Counted from the stretch's first letter, positions 45,245-54,667 are shown. The stretch is DNA of 64,000 bases from Lentisphaera profundi (GCF_028728065.1 NZ_CP117812.1:868001-932000), one strand, 5' to 3'. Translations and numbers: made by a program. Notes: generated by a model from the letters alone, not told the origin.

Positions 45245-45969
45245 AGTTTGCTTGTAAGCATTGCGGGTTCGAGCATGAAGTACGTCCCTCTGCGATTGAT
45301 CAGCAAATGAATTGCAATAGTTGTGGCCGTTTAAATATTATTCCTTCTCATAATCCAAAAGTAGTCGAAAAGAGTCGAACAAAAACCTTAGTCTATTTTG
45401 AGCCAGGCCTACTTTTCACGAGCTTGATTATTTTTGGTCATTGTGTGCACCCTACGCTTAGTTTGTCATTTACACTTTTGTCTACTGCTATAATGCTTTT
45501 TCTATTGCGTAATCCAGTAAATTCACTTCCCTTTTTTACTCAATATACAGCCTTGCAAATCCGTAAATTTAGCTCAGATCAATATTTGATTCCACTTTGG
45601 TTATTGATGTTGTTAAGCAGGATACCAGAGAGTAATATTTTATTTGGCTTGCTAGCGGCGCTATCGATTATATACGCAGGGATTTCATCTGTGGCTCTTC
45701 ATTTCAACGTAGATAATAATATTGGAAATCAAGAATGTAAGCCGATGCCAAATCTAAGAGAGATCTTGTATCCGTTTTACCGACGTGAATTAATCGGTGT
45801 GGATGAAGAAAAAGAAGAGGTCTTAGTACAGACACCTCAGTCTCATACACAATTAAAAATCAAAAACAAACGCATGAAGAAGATGGATGTGCAGATTCAG
45901 GTCGACAAACGCTTTAATGAGTGGCTTGAAGATGAGGTAGAGCGTTTTACGGATTATCCATCCTTGTAA
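45241..45969 (+). CDS. Zinc-ribbon membrane protein of unknown function
   Basis: The N-terminus holds a zinc ribbon, CKHCGFEHE and CNSCGRLN (two CxxC pairs). Several hydrophobic segments at about 60-155 (likely three to four transmembrane helices) and a charged cytoplasmic C-terminal part of about 80 residues follow. The start is GTG, overlapping the kinase stop as GTGA. I do not recognise the family; a membrane-bound partner or substrate of the kinase is plausible. It ends 23 bases inside the convergent recD2 gene. Confidence 0.7.
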   Translation: MKFACKHCGFEHEVRPSAIDQQMNCNSCGRLNIIPSHNPKVVEKSRTKTLVYFEPGLLFTSLIIFGHCVHPTLSLSFTLLSTAIMLFLLRNPVNSLPFFTQYTALQIRKFSSDQYLIPLWLLMLLSRIPESNILFGLLAALSIIYAGISSVALHFNVDNNIGNQECKPMPNLREILYPFYRRELIGVDEEKEEVLVQTPQSHTQLKIKNKRMKKMDVQIQVDKRFNEWLEDEVERFTDYPSL

Positions 45970-48157
45970 TCTGTAGCTTATATTTAAGTAAAGTGAAGCG
46001 TCTGCGTGTGCCTTTGTTGGCAATACATTGTGAGATTGCTTGTCTACTAGAGCAGAGGATTAAGAGGCTTTTGGCTCGAGTTATAGCTGTGTAGAGAAGG
46101 TTTTTCTTCAGCATTATATAATGACTATTATTCATGGGTACGATAACCGCAGGGAATTCTGAGCCCTGTGACTTGTGGATTGTAATAGCATAAGCTAGGC
46201 GAATTTGCTCGGCTTCTTCAAAGTCATAGGCGGTCTGCAATCCATCAAAATCAATAATGAAATTTTTGTCTTCATTTGAGATGTCTACGATATAACCCAT
46301 GTCACCATTAAAAACTTTTTTGGTGTAGTTATTGACAGTTTGGATCACACGATCACCTAAAATAAAGCGGCTTTTCCCGAAATTAAATTGCTTTTTATGG
46401 ATGTTGTTTAAATCTTCTTGTAGGTAGAGATTGAGTGCTTCGCAACCACATTTACCACGATTCATGGGCATGAGGACTTGGATGTCTTTGGCTTCGATAT
46501 CAAATTTTTTGGGTATGCGTTCTTTAATCATAGAGGCAATTATAGGAAAGAGCTTTTCTGGATTATCCTGATGAATAAAATAGAAATCGTCTAAGTCTTG
46601 ATTTTTTGATTGACTTAGATCAGGGGGGTGCCCGGCGTTGATTCGGTGAGCATTGGTAATAATTCGACTTGAAGCTGCCTGGCGAAAGACTTGGTGTAAG
46701 GCCGTGACAGGAATGAGTTGTGATTGGATAAGATCATTTAAAATAAAGCCGGGTCCAACTGAAGGGAGTTGATCGGGGTCGCCTACTAAAACGAGGTGTG
46801 TTTCGTTTTGATCAATGGCGGCAAATAGCTTTCTTGCTAAACTTAAATCGAGCATGGAGACTTCATCAACTACGAGGATATCGCATTTTAGTTTTTTTGA
46901 TTCATTATAAATAAACTCCCCGTCACTTTCCCCGTCGCTCATTAATAAGCGATGGATAGTAAGGGCTTTTGCTCCAGAAGCCTCGCCTAGGCGTTGTGCG
47001 GCTCGTCCTGTGGGAGCGGCTAAGCGAATTCTTTTTCCGTTTTTTCGTGCTTGCTTAACGATTTCTTTTACCGTGGTTGTCTTGCCTACGCCGGGGCCAC
47101 CAGTGATGATACTGATGCGTTTGTCAAAGCTTGTTTGCACGGCCTGTTTTTGTTCTGCGTTGAGTTCGCCATTGGCTAAATCGAACTGCGAAGGAGTCAG
47201 TGCGTATTGTTTATCAAGTTTAATGAAGGCGGCTAAATGTTCAATAAGTTTTTCTTCATCTTTATGAAGATAGCGCTCGTAGAGGTAGTCTATTTCTTGG
47301 TGAGTTTCGGAGATAATTGTGCCGTCACTCAGGGCGCGTTCTAGTCCTTCTAAGATATATTTTGTCTCAACTTTTAAGATTTCCTGAGCTTTACCTAGCA
47401 GGAACTCTTTCGGCATACAGGTGTGACCATCGAGGCTTTGGGTTTTGATGGTGTGTACTATTCCAGAGGCCGTTCTAAAGGGATTTGTGGGCTCGATGCC
47501 GAGTGTTTGAGCAAGCTTATCTGCTTGAATGAAGCCAATACCGCGGATGTTTTCCGCTAAGAGGTAAGGGTTGTCTTTAATTACGGCAGCACTTCGATCG
47601 CCGTATTGTTCCATGATCAGGCAGCATTGGCGTGCGCTGAGGCCTAGGCCTTGAAGGAAGACTTTTAAATTTCTTTCTTGATTGCCATATTCCCATGTAC
47701 GCGAGATTTCTTCGATGCGCTTTTTTCCAAGGCCAGGGACTTCCTTGAGGCGCGCGGTGTAGTTGTCAAGGATGTCAAAAGTTTTTGCGCCAAAATGTTT
47801 AACAATACTTTCGGCAGTTTTTTTTCCAATACCAGGTAGGTTTTCTGATAAGTAACGGATCATGCCAATTTCAGAGCTGGGTAATTTTATCGTGAAGGAG
47901 TCGATTTTAAATTGACGTCCATATTGCTTATGCTTTATCCAAGTTCCCGTAGCTTCGATTTCCTGTCCGGGAGTCGCAGTGGAGAGCATTTCTCCCACAG
48001 CAGTAATTTCGCCTAATTCATCGGCGAAGAATTTTGAAACGCAATAGGCGTTATCGTCCGAGACAAAAAGATGACGTAAGACTGAGGCAAATATAGTATG
48101 TTTGCCTAAAGGCATTTCTTCAGGCTCTTCGTTTTTATAGGAGAAGAGATCGCTCAT
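45947..48157 (-). CDS. recD2: ATP-dependent RecD-like DNA helicase (RecD2)
   Basis: This SF1B 5'-3' DNA helicase works outside RecBCD in recombination and repair. The N-terminal part shows helix-hairpin-helix repeats (YLSENLPGIGKKTAESIVKH and LKEVPGLGKKRIEEIS) typical of RecD2. The motor follows, with Walker A GGPGVGKTTTVKEI at about residue 352, VDEVSMLDL (Walker B), GDPDQLPSVGPG, and late YAITIHKSQGSEFPAVI. 736 aa matches the family. Its start overlaps the methyltransferase gene by four bases; its 3' end overlaps a convergent gene by 23 bases. Confidence 0.95.
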   Translation of the reverse strand: MSDLFSYKNEEPEEMPLGKHTIFASVLRHLFVSDDNAYCVSKFFADELGEITAVGEMLSTATPGQEIEATGTWIKHKQYGRQFKIDSFTIKLPSSEIGMIRYLSENLPGIGKKTAESIVKHFGAKTFDILDNYTARLKEVPGLGKKRIEEISRTWEYGNQERNLKVFLQGLGLSARQCCLIMEQYGDRSAAVIKDNPYLLAENIRGIGFIQADKLAQTLGIEPTNPFRTASGIVHTIKTQSLDGHTCMPKEFLLGKAQEILKVETKYILEGLERALSDGTIISETHQEIDYLYERYLHKDEEKLIEHLAAFIKLDKQYALTPSQFDLANGELNAEQKQAVQTSFDKRISIITGGPGVGKTTTVKEIVKQARKNGKRIRLAAPTGRAAQRLGEASGAKALTIHRLLMSDGESDGEFIYNESKKLKCDILVVDEVSMLDLSLARKLFAAIDQNETHLVLVGDPDQLPSVGPGFILNDLIQSQLIPVTALHQVFRQAASSRIITNAHRINAGHPPDLSQSKNQDLDDFYFIHQDNPEKLFPIIASMIKERIPKKFDIEAKDIQVLMPMNRGKCGCEALNLYLQEDLNNIHKKQFNFGKSRFILGDRVIQTVNNYTKKVFNGDMGYIVDISNEDKNFIIDFDGLQTAYDFEEAEQIRLAYAITIHKSQGSEFPAVIVPMNNSHYIMLKKNLLYTAITRAKSLLILCSSRQAISQCIANKGTRRRFTLLKYKLQITRMDNP

Positions 48158-48951
48158 TGCTGACGTTGACGTACTGCCTCATAGAGTAAGAGCGTGGTGG
48201 CGGTGGCCACATTTAAAGAGTCAGCTTTGCCTAGCATGGGTATTTTGACATTGATGCTGGATTGCTCCATCCATTCTTCTGTTAAGCCATATTGTTCAGC
48301 GCCCACAATAATCGCAATAGGCCCGGTCATATCAACTTCGGTGTAGAGCTTATCGGCATGAGGGGTGGCCGAAATGATGGTGATCTTATTTTCTTTGAGG
48401 TAGTTGATGGCGTCTTGACTGCTGTCTTCGGCAATAGGTAGAGAGAAGCACATGCCTGTGGATGCAGTAATAACATTGGGATTAAAGAGGTCAGTACATT
48501 TATCACATAAGATTAAACCATCAGCACCGGTGCCATCAGCCGAGCGTATGATCGTGCCTAGGTTTCCGGGTTTTTCGATTGATTGAGCCACAACGAGTAA
48601 GGGCGAATCACTGAGTTGGAGATCATTAACTTGCTTGCGGAAGTAGGAGGTGAGTCCTAGCAATCCTTCGGGGCGATCGCGGTAGGAGATTTTTTTAAAA
48701 ACACTTTTTTCAGTCTCAAAGATTTGGGTATTGCCTTCTTTTTGAAGTTTGGCAATGAGTTCATCTTCGTTTTTTCCTAAGAAGTAATCACGACAGATAT
48801 AAAGCTCTTTGGGAAATATTCCGTTGTCGGCAGCGCGGTAGATACTGCGAAATCCCTCGATAATCATCGTTTGTTCTTTGTCGCGGTAGCGACGTTCGCG
48901 AAGTTTAACAATGTGTTTAATGCGAGGGTTAGTGGGACTAGAAATGTACAT
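48154..48951 (-). CDS. TrmH/SpoU-family RNA 2'-O-methyltransferase
   Basis: This SPOUT enzyme should 2'-O-methylate rRNA or tRNA with S-adenosylmethionine. The N-terminal SpoU substrate-binding part (IKHIVKLRERRYRDKEQTMI) is typical of the RlmB/TsnR-like group. Motif 1 is KPGNLGTIIRSADGTGADG, motif 2 VGAEQYGLTEEW, and motif 3 IPMLGKADSLNVATA, which together build the knot. 265 aa is normal. Target base cannot be read from the sequence. It is the second of three leftward genes (rnd, this gene, recD2) with short spacing. Confidence 0.93.
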   Translation of the reverse strand: MYISSPTNPRIKHIVKLRERRYRDKEQTMIIEGFRSIYRAADNGIFPKELYICRDYFLGKNEDELIAKLQKEGNTQIFETEKSVFKKISYRDRPEGLLGLTSYFRKQVNDLQLSDSPLLVVAQSIEKPGNLGTIIRSADGTGADGLILCDKCTDLFNPNVITASTGMCFSLPIAEDSSQDAINYLKENKITIISATPHADKLYTEVDMTGPIAIIVGAEQYGLTEEWMEQSSINVKIPMLGKADSLNVATATTLLLYEAVRQRQQ

Positions 48952-48966
48952 GAGTTTTAGTTCGGC

Positions 48967-50076
48967 CTATTTATTGATAATTTTCTCAAATGTATCCCCT
49001 AAAACTTCCTTTCGCCAACCATGGATATTTAAGTTTAAGGGATTTTTTTCAGCCTTAAGGATGATCTTTTTAATATGATTGCGGGCATAAATGAGTCCGG
49101 GATCTAGGTCGTGTTGTTCTGCGACCTTGTCCATTGCCGAGGCACATTCTTTGATGAGTGCTTTTTCGCTAGCGCTTGGTTCTTTAGCGAGCATATTTCG
49201 AGGGAGATCTTCATCTTTGATTGCCTGCACAGATTTGGCGATGGCCTGCAGATTTTTGTAATGTTTTTCTAGTTGCCTTTCGTTAAAGCCATTGCGGATA
49301 AACTGTCCGTGATCACTGGAGGTGTGTAGGGCAGCTTTAAATAAGAGGTTCTGATGAAAGATAAAGTTGGGTGTGATATTGCGTTTGTGAGCCAGTTCAT
49401 GGCGGTAAGCAGCCATTTTCTGGAGGTAAACGAGGGAGCGTATGGGCAGGCGTCCGAATTGTTTGACTCTTTTGTAAGCGAGTTCGGCAGTGGTCTCTTC
49501 GTAAATAGCGGGGTTTTCAGTACAAACTTGATTTTCTTCAATAAACCAATCATAACGATTTAAGTCTTTGAGCTGATTGCGTAAGATATCGGCGATTTCT
49601 ATGAGGTAACGCACGTCTTCGGCAGCGTAAATGAGTTGAGATTCAGTCAGTGGGCGTTTGGTCCAGTCAGAGACTTGCTGAGTTTTGGAGATTTCCACAT
49701 CGACTAAATGAGCACAGAGTTTGGCTAAGCTGACTTGCTTCAAGGCGCCAGTGAAAGCGTAGGCGAGTTGTGTATCAAAGATGTTTTTAGCTTCGGCACC
49801 ACAAAACAATTTAAATAATTTAAGGTCTTGATCAGGGGAGTGTAAAATTTTACAAACGGATTTATCTTCAAGAACTTGCTTGAGGATGGCCGTAGGGAAG
49901 TCTTCGATTAAAAGATCAATAAGATGAATTTCGCCTGCAGATTTAATTTGCAGTAAGCCTGGAATAGGGTAAAAAGTTTTTGTCCATACAAATTCAGTAT
50001 CTAAGGCAATGTTTTCTTCTTCTAGAGCCCTGGTCAAAACTCGTTCAATTTCGCTGCTTTGATCTAAAAAAGTCAT
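48967..50076 (-). CDS. rnd: Ribonuclease D
   Basis: This 3'-5' exoribonuclease trims tRNA and other stable RNA ends. The DEDD exonuclease domain has D26 and E28 in ALDTEFVWTKTF, the second aspartate in HSPDQDLKLF, and the final YAAEDVRYLIEI. An HRDC domain follows at about 210-290 (KRVKQFGRLPIRSLVYLQKM onward). 369 aa is standard. GGGAG stands before the ATG. The rpoZ terminator sits only 16 bases upstream of the start codon, so rnd is transcribed either by read-through or from a promoter inside or beyond rpoZ. It starts a leftward trio with the methyltransferase and recD2. Confidence 0.93.
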   Translation of the reverse strand: MTFLDQSSEIERVLTRALEEENIALDTEFVWTKTFYPIPGLLQIKSAGEIHLIDLLIEDFPTAILKQVLEDKSVCKILHSPDQDLKLFKLFCGAEAKNIFDTQLAYAFTGALKQVSLAKLCAHLVDVEISKTQQVSDWTKRPLTESQLIYAAEDVRYLIEIADILRNQLKDLNRYDWFIEENQVCTENPAIYEETTAELAYKRVKQFGRLPIRSLVYLQKMAAYRHELAHKRNITPNFIFHQNLLFKAALHTSSDHGQFIRNGFNERQLEKHYKNLQAIAKSVQAIKDEDLPRNMLAKEPSASEKALIKECASAMDKVAEQHDLDPGLIYARNHIKKIILKAEKNPLNLNIHGWRKEVLGDTFEKIINK

Positions 50077-50091
50077 CTTTGCTCCCTGGGT

Positions 50092-50118
50092 AAAAAAAAA
50101 CCGCCGATAGGCGGTTTT
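50092..50118 (-). terminator. Rho-independent terminator of rpoZ
   Basis: On the minus strand AAAACCGCC and GGCGGTTTT pair around TATC, followed by a run of nine T. It lies 20 bases after rpoZ and directly before the ribosome binding site of rnd. Confidence 0.93.
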
Positions 50119-50138
50119 AGAAAATTATGTGGTCTATC

Positions 50139-50360
50139 TTAAGCGTCGATTTTCTCGAATGTAACTTTTCCTTCAGCAATTTCTACTAGAGCAATTTCTA
50201 AAGTGGAGAGGACTAAGGGACGGTTATTAGCGTCACGTGGTGTGTCGATTAAGGGACGGTCACCTTTGTTAATTTGACTTGCACGCTTAGCGGCTAGGTT
50301 AACAAGAATGTTTTTGTCGCCGATTACTTCTAATGCATTAGCAATGTAACTATTTTCCAA
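50139..50360 (-). CDS. rpoZ: RNA polymerase omega subunit
   Basis: This 73-aa protein stabilises the beta-prime subunit of RNA polymerase. It has the RpoZ pattern LVNLAAKRASQINKGDRPL, including the invariant AAKRARQI-like core, and the ending ALVEIAEGKVTFE. GGAGA lies upstream of the ATG. A tRNA-Lys gene stands 42 bases upstream in the same direction, so both may share a transcript that ends at the terminator at 50092-50118. Confidence 0.92.
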   Translation of the reverse strand: MENSYIANALEVIGDKNILVNLAAKRASQINKGDRPLIDTPRDANNRPLVLSTLEIALVEIAEGKVTFEKIDA

Positions 50361-50402
50361 TTTTAATCTCCAGCGATTTATGATTCATAACAGTGACGAA
50401 AG

Positions 50403-50478
50403 TGGTGAGTTGTCTGGGGCTCGAACCCAGGACCCACGCCTTAAAAGGGCGTTGCTCTACCGACTGAGCTAACAACTC
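50403..50478 (-). tRNA. tRNA-Lys (anticodon TTT), CCA encoded
   Basis: Read on the minus strand, a 7-bp acceptor stem (GAGTTGT with ACAACTC) encloses a D arm with AGTCGGTAGA, an anticodon stem ACGCC/GGCGT and loop CTTTTAA (anticodon TTT), and a T arm with TTCGAGC. The CCA end is encoded (50403-50405). Length is 76 bases with CCA. All stems pair. It is just upstream of rpoZ. Confidence 0.97.
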
Positions 50479-50976
50479 ACGTCTGTCAGTTAGTGACGGC
50501 TTGAAAGTATCCATCTTCACGTATTCTTCAAGCGCAGAAATGTCTTTTTTCGATATTTTTCGATATTTTTTTCTGGCCTCTCTTTTTTTGATCGTATGAT
50601 GCTTGTAGAGAAGGGCTTTTTCTGTGATTTCATGAGCAGTTGTAATCGCTTGAAGGCTAAATATTAATACGTGATTAAGCTGATTTTAACTCACATTAAT
50701 CTATGGGAGGAGCCTAAGAAGCCTTGAGTGAATTTTTTCAAGTATTTTCATAGAGTACTTACTTTTAAGGGCAGTTCACTAGCTCTTTTTCCTGAGTACT
50801 GTGCATAGCAGCTATAATTTGTGTTGACTGGAAGGCTAAATTAGTAGGTCTTAGTGTCTTCTTGTATGGGGCTTGCTAAAGCAAGAGATGAGGCATTTTT
50901 TGGTAAGTAGCAATAAATTTTGATAAAAGACTATTACCTGAATCCATGAGATATCTGAATAATGCTTCTGTCTATT
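50479..50976. other. Gene-free intergenic region between tRNA-Lys and the iron transporter genes
   Basis: I find no gene. It contains the promoter region of the tRNA-Lys/rpoZ unit (low-quality -35/-10 candidates just upstream of 50480) and a small direct repeat TTTTTCGATA (near 50548-50570). Nothing else stands out. Confidence 0.6.
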
Positions 50977-51993
50977 TTAAAATGCGGGACAGGCTTCGAT
51001 GGGAGTGATTTTTACTTTGTCGCCAATTTTGATTTGCGTGCGTGAGCTGACGTTGGCAAAGATTTGGGTGTCGGGAACTTGGATAGTGAGTTCTTTGCGG
51101 GCACCAAGAAAGCGAATGTCTTTAATTATAGAGCTACTTTCATCAGATAGATCAATACGAAGATTTTCTGGACGTAAGAGGATCTCGCACTTGCCGCTGA
51201 TATTTTTTTGAAGAAGAATCTCACCAATACTTGTCGTGGCAGTATGGCCTTGAGCTTTGCCAGAAATAATTTGGCAGTGGCCAAAAAATGAAGCGATTTG
51301 GCTTGTGTGCGGTTGCTGATAGAGTTCTTCGGGAGTACCAATTTGGAGGATCTGACCTTTTTCCATGACGGCTAATCTATCGGCAAAATCAAAGGCTTCT
51401 TCTTGGTTGTGTGTGACTAAAATGGAGCTGATGCCCTCAGCTTTAAAAATCCCACGGATTTCATTGCGAAGGCGTCGAGCGAGAGTGGCATCAAGATTGG
51501 AGAAAGGTTCATCCATGAGTACGAGGCTGGGTTTGATGGCAAGTGTACGAGCAATGGCAACTCGTTGTAGTTGGCCGCCTGAGACTTGATGAGGCATCTT
51601 TTTTGCATGTTCTTCTAAACCTAAGAGTGTGAGCATGCGCTCAAGAATATTCTTTTTTTCACTTTTATCTTTAATTCCAAAAGTAATGTTTTCCTGAATA
51701 CTTAAATGGGGAAAGATGGCGTAGTCCTGGAAGATGAAGCCAGTATTGCGAAGATTAGCTAATAGGTTTGTCTTGGCATCAAAAAAAGTCTGATCGCGGT
51801 GATGAATAGATCCTCCGCTAGGTGTCTCTAATCCTGCAATAGCTCTGAGCGCAGTGGTTTTTCCACAGCCACTGGCACCTAATAAAGCGAAGCACTCGCC
51901 AGGCATAAGTTCGAAGGAGATTTTATCTACGGCACAGAATTTAGCAAAGTGGCAGCTGAGATCTTTAATGGAAAGGAGTGGCTTAGTCATCAC
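50977..51993 (-). CDS. fbpC: Ferric iron ABC transporter ATPase (FbpC-like)
   Basis: This is the ATP-hydrolysing subunit of an iron(III) importer. Walker A GASGCGKTTALRAI, signature VSGGQLQRVAIARTL and Walker B LVLMDEPFSNLDA are clear, followed by an H-loop (SSILVTHNQEE). The C-terminal ~100 residues form a TOBE-like domain (LLRPENLRIDLSDESS), normal for FbpC/PotA-type ATPases. The protein is 338 aa. Its start overlaps the permease stop by about 11 bases. It is the last of a three-gene leftward operon with the binding protein first. Confidence 0.92.
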   Translation of the reverse strand: MMTKPLLSIKDLSCHFAKFCAVDKISFELMPGECFALLGASGCGKTTALRAIAGLETPSGGSIHHRDQTFFDAKTNLLANLRNTGFIFQDYAIFPHLSIQENITFGIKDKSEKKNILERMLTLLGLEEHAKKMPHQVSGGQLQRVAIARTLAIKPSLVLMDEPFSNLDATLARRLRNEIRGIFKAEGISSILVTHNQEEAFDFADRLAVMEKGQILQIGTPEELYQQPHTSQIASFFGHCQIISGKAQGHTATTSIGEILLQKNISGKCEILLRPENLRIDLSDESSSIIKDIRFLGARKELTIQVPDTQIFANVSSRTQIKIGDKVKITPIEACPAF

Positions 51994-53554
51994 TATTAAT
52001 CAATTTTTGGTTGAGGATAAAGTAGAGAGATATACAACTAATTCCCAATAATAAAAGTGCGGGTGCCGCAACTCGGGAGTATTCGGCATCATCGATCAAG
52101 TTCCAGATGTTTTGGGTAAGATAAAACTTACCGGGCTCGGCCAGGAGTAGGGTGATGGGCAATTCTTTAAGAGTGGAGATGAAGACGAGGGCAAAGCCAG
52201 CTAGAACACCTGGTCGCAAGAGAGGGGCGGTGATTTTGAGCTTAGTATGAAAATCACTGTGGCCTAAGACTTGTGAGGCTTCTTCTAGGCGCGGGTTAAT
52301 TTGGACTAAGCTCGTTTTTACGGAGCTCACCGCTTGGGGTAGGAAACGAATGGCACAGCCGAGTATGGGCAGCCATAGGGTTTGGTAGAAGGAGTAGCCA
52401 AAAATATTAAAGGAGACAAAAAAACTAACGAAGGCAAGGCCGATGACCAGGCCGGGGAACATATTGCCAAGAAAACTGATGCGATCGGCAAATTTACCAA
52501 AGAGGCCTTTTTTACGAATCGCACACCAAGCAGTGGGGATGGCAAATAAGGTGGCGATGATGGCTGCGGCAACGGCGAGTATACTAGAATTGCTTGCGGC
52601 ACTAAAGAGTTCTTTATTAAACATCAGTTCTGATTTTCCTTTGGAAAACCAGTAGAGGATAGTGGCGAGAGGTAGCAGGCAAGAAAGAAAAACTGATGCG
52701 GAAAAAAAACTTAGGATTACAGTGGTTTTTAATGGACTACAGTAGTGGCTGATATGGCGCGATTTATTATCTGTAATCAGACTCCGGCGACGGGTCATAT
52801 AGACCTCTAATTGCAGAAAAAAGAAAGCTATTACAATAAGGATGAGAGCGAAAAAAGAGGCTCGATCAAAACTGCCACGGTCTAAATGCTGAAAAATGTA
52901 GTAGGTCAGGGTTTTGTAATTGAGGATGGAGGGAGTACCGAAATCACTTAGGGTGTAGAGGCATACCAGGAGCATGCCTGATGCAATGGGGATTTTTAAA
53001 CTGGGAAGAGTGATGCGTGTAAAGATTTGAAAGGAGTTGGAACCAAGGAGTCGCGCACTTTCTTCGCATGAGGGAGATTGGCGTTGGAGGGCGGCGTAGG
53101 TCATGAGGAAAATAAGTGGCGAGTTGACTAAAGTCATGCTCATCCATGTCCCAAAAAGACTTCCGCTAATTTTGAAGGGGAATTTCCAGCCAGTGATATT
53201 TTCATAGAATCCCATGTTATCAAAAGCCGCCAAGTAGCTGTAGGCAGATATGTAAGAAGGGAAAACTAAGGGTAAGACGCAAAGGATTAACCATAGTTTT
53301 TTCATGGGAATTTTATAGCGAGAAAGGAAATAGGCTTGCGGGACAGCAATGAAGGCTCCACCAATAGCAGTGAGACTTGCTAAAAGTAAGCTTCGACCAA
53401 TTGTGGGGTAGAGATCACGGGTCTCAAAAAGTGCCCTTAAGTCATAGTTTGAATTAAGGACATCCTTTAGTGAAACGTATAAAGGTAGTAGCATAAAAAA
53501 TGCTACTAGCAAAATAATAAGTTTCAGAAATAAGTCTGAACTTTTTATCTTCAA
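51983..53554 (-). CDS. fbpB: Ferric iron ABC transporter permease (FbpB-like)
   Basis: This 523-aa fused permease contains two homologous halves of about six transmembrane helices each. Each half has an EAA-like loop: SCEESARLLGSNSFQIFTRI in the first and RLEEASQVLGHSDFHTKLKI in the second. This doubled layout is typical of FbpB/SfuB iron permeases and of thiamine/phosphonate relatives. It lies directly after the binding-protein gene (stop and start adjacent) and overlaps the ATPase gene. Confidence 0.92.
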   Translation of the reverse strand: MKIKSSDLFLKLIILLVAFFMLLPLYVSLKDVLNSNYDLRALFETRDLYPTIGRSLLLASLTAIGGAFIAVPQAYFLSRYKIPMKKLWLILCVLPLVFPSYISAYSYLAAFDNMGFYENITGWKFPFKISGSLFGTWMSMTLVNSPLIFLMTYAALQRQSPSCEESARLLGSNSFQIFTRITLPSLKIPIASGMLLVCLYTLSDFGTPSILNYKTLTYYIFQHLDRGSFDRASFFALILIVIAFFFLQLEVYMTRRRSLITDNKSRHISHYCSPLKTTVILSFFSASVFLSCLLPLATILYWFSKGKSELMFNKELFSAASNSSILAVAAAIIATLFAIPTAWCAIRKKGLFGKFADRISFLGNMFPGLVIGLAFVSFFVSFNIFGYSFYQTLWLPILGCAIRFLPQAVSSVKTSLVQINPRLEEASQVLGHSDFHTKLKITAPLLRPGVLAGFALVFISTLKELPITLLLAEPGKFYLTQNIWNLIDDAEYSRVAAPALLLLGISCISLYFILNQKLINSDD

Positions 53555-54601
53555 TTAGAGTGCGCCGTTCTCTTCAAGGATCTTTATCGTCTCGTCAACT
53601 TTATCGAGATCGCCAAGGTCAATCTCGACTGGATTGATTTGCTCAAGGGGCTTGAGTTCTGCAAAGGCACTGACGCCTGCGGCGAGAGGGTATTCGAAAT
53701 TAGAATTTTTGAAGAAGGTTTGGGCTTCTTCGCTCAGAATCCAATTAATGAATTTTTGAGCAGCGACTTGGTTTTTAGAGCTTTTGAGTAAAGCAATACC
53801 AGAGACATTGATGAACATGCCTGCATCGCCGTCTGCGAAGAAATGATTTTCAGCTACAAGTGCTTCTTTCATATCTTGGCGAACTTTGTAAAGGTAGTAA
53901 TGATTCACGAGGCCTGCAGCTACTTTGCCTTCTGCGACAGCAATCACAATGGGAGTATTTTTCGGGTAATCTTTAACTTCATTAGCTTTGAGGTCTTTGA
54001 CCCATGCAGCTGTTTTTTCTTTGCCAAGAACTTTCGTCATCGCTGTAAGGTGGGATTGAAATGAGCCATTTTTTGGAGCCCATCCTAAGCGACCTTTCCA
54101 TTTAGGATCAGTGAGTTCAGTAATGCTTTTGGGCAATTCTTCTGCTTTCACCATGTTTTTATTATAGACAAGAACTCGGGCACGGCCAGAAGTTCCGATC
54201 CAGTCTCCTTTGGGGCCTGCATAGCGGGCGTCAACTTTTTTTAATGTATCGATAGCAAGGACTTCAAGAACGCCAGCATTAGAGAGGGCACCGAGATTGG
54301 AAGAGTCTTGGGCAAAAAAGAGGTCAGCAGGAGAGTTTTTGCCTTCACGAAGAATTGTATTGGCTAACTGGGCTGTCTTGCCTTCTTTAACAGTAATTTT
54401 AATTCCTGTTTCTTTGGTGAAAAGATCAAAGAGGGGTTGTGCGTACTTTGCTTTACGGCCGGTATAGATCAGTAGAGACTGTTCTGCTTCAGGATTTTGT
54501 TGGATAGGTTTTGTTTCACTTATGTGTGAATTGTCATTTTGTGTTTTGTTATCGCAAGAAGCAAACAAAAGTGCCAGTGCGAGAATAAGTAATTTTTTCA
54601 T
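53555..54601 (-). CDS. fbpA: Ferric iron-binding periplasmic lipoprotein (FbpA/FutA-like)
   Basis: This 348-aa solute-binding protein captures Fe(III) for the FbpBC importer. The signal peptide ends in the lipobox LFASC, so C16 is lipidated and the protein is membrane-anchored, unlike soluble Neisseria FbpA. It opens the mature domain with LLIYTGRKAKYAQPLFDLF. Tyrosines that may bind iron are in LVNHYYLYKVR. The family also includes iron-deficiency A proteins of cyanobacteria. A Fur-like palindrome overlaps its promoter. Substrates other than iron cannot be excluded. Confidence 0.9.
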   Translation of the reverse strand: MKKLLILALALLFASCDNKTQNDNSHISETKPIQQNPEAEQSLLIYTGRKAKYAQPLFDLFTKETGIKITVKEGKTAQLANTILREGKNSPADLFFAQDSSNLGALSNAGVLEVLAIDTLKKVDARYAGPKGDWIGTSGRARVLVYNKNMVKAEELPKSITELTDPKWKGRLGWAPKNGSFQSHLTAMTKVLGKEKTAAWVKDLKANEVKDYPKNTPIVIAVAEGKVAAGLVNHYYLYKVRQDMKEALVAENHFFADGDAGMFINVSGIALLKSSKNQVAAQKFINWILSEEAQTFFKNSNFEYPLAAGVSAFAELKPLEQINPVEIDLGDLDKVDETIKILEENGAL

Positions 54602-54622
54602 TTTACATTCATTCCTAGTTAA

Positions 54623-54667
54623 TGAGATTATATCTCAGTATTTTACAGAGGGATTGTTTTAAGTCAA
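54623..54667 (-). promoter_or_regulatory. Promoter and Fur-like operator of the iron transporter operon
   Basis: On the minus strand TTGACT (54662-54667) and TAAAAT (54640-54645) are 16 bases apart. A perfect palindrome, TGAGAT-TAT-ATCTCA (54623-54637), covers the expected start site. It matches the TGATAATNATTATCA Fur core at most positions except symmetric changes. A repressor bound there would block transcription, as expected for Fur. Confidence 0.5.
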
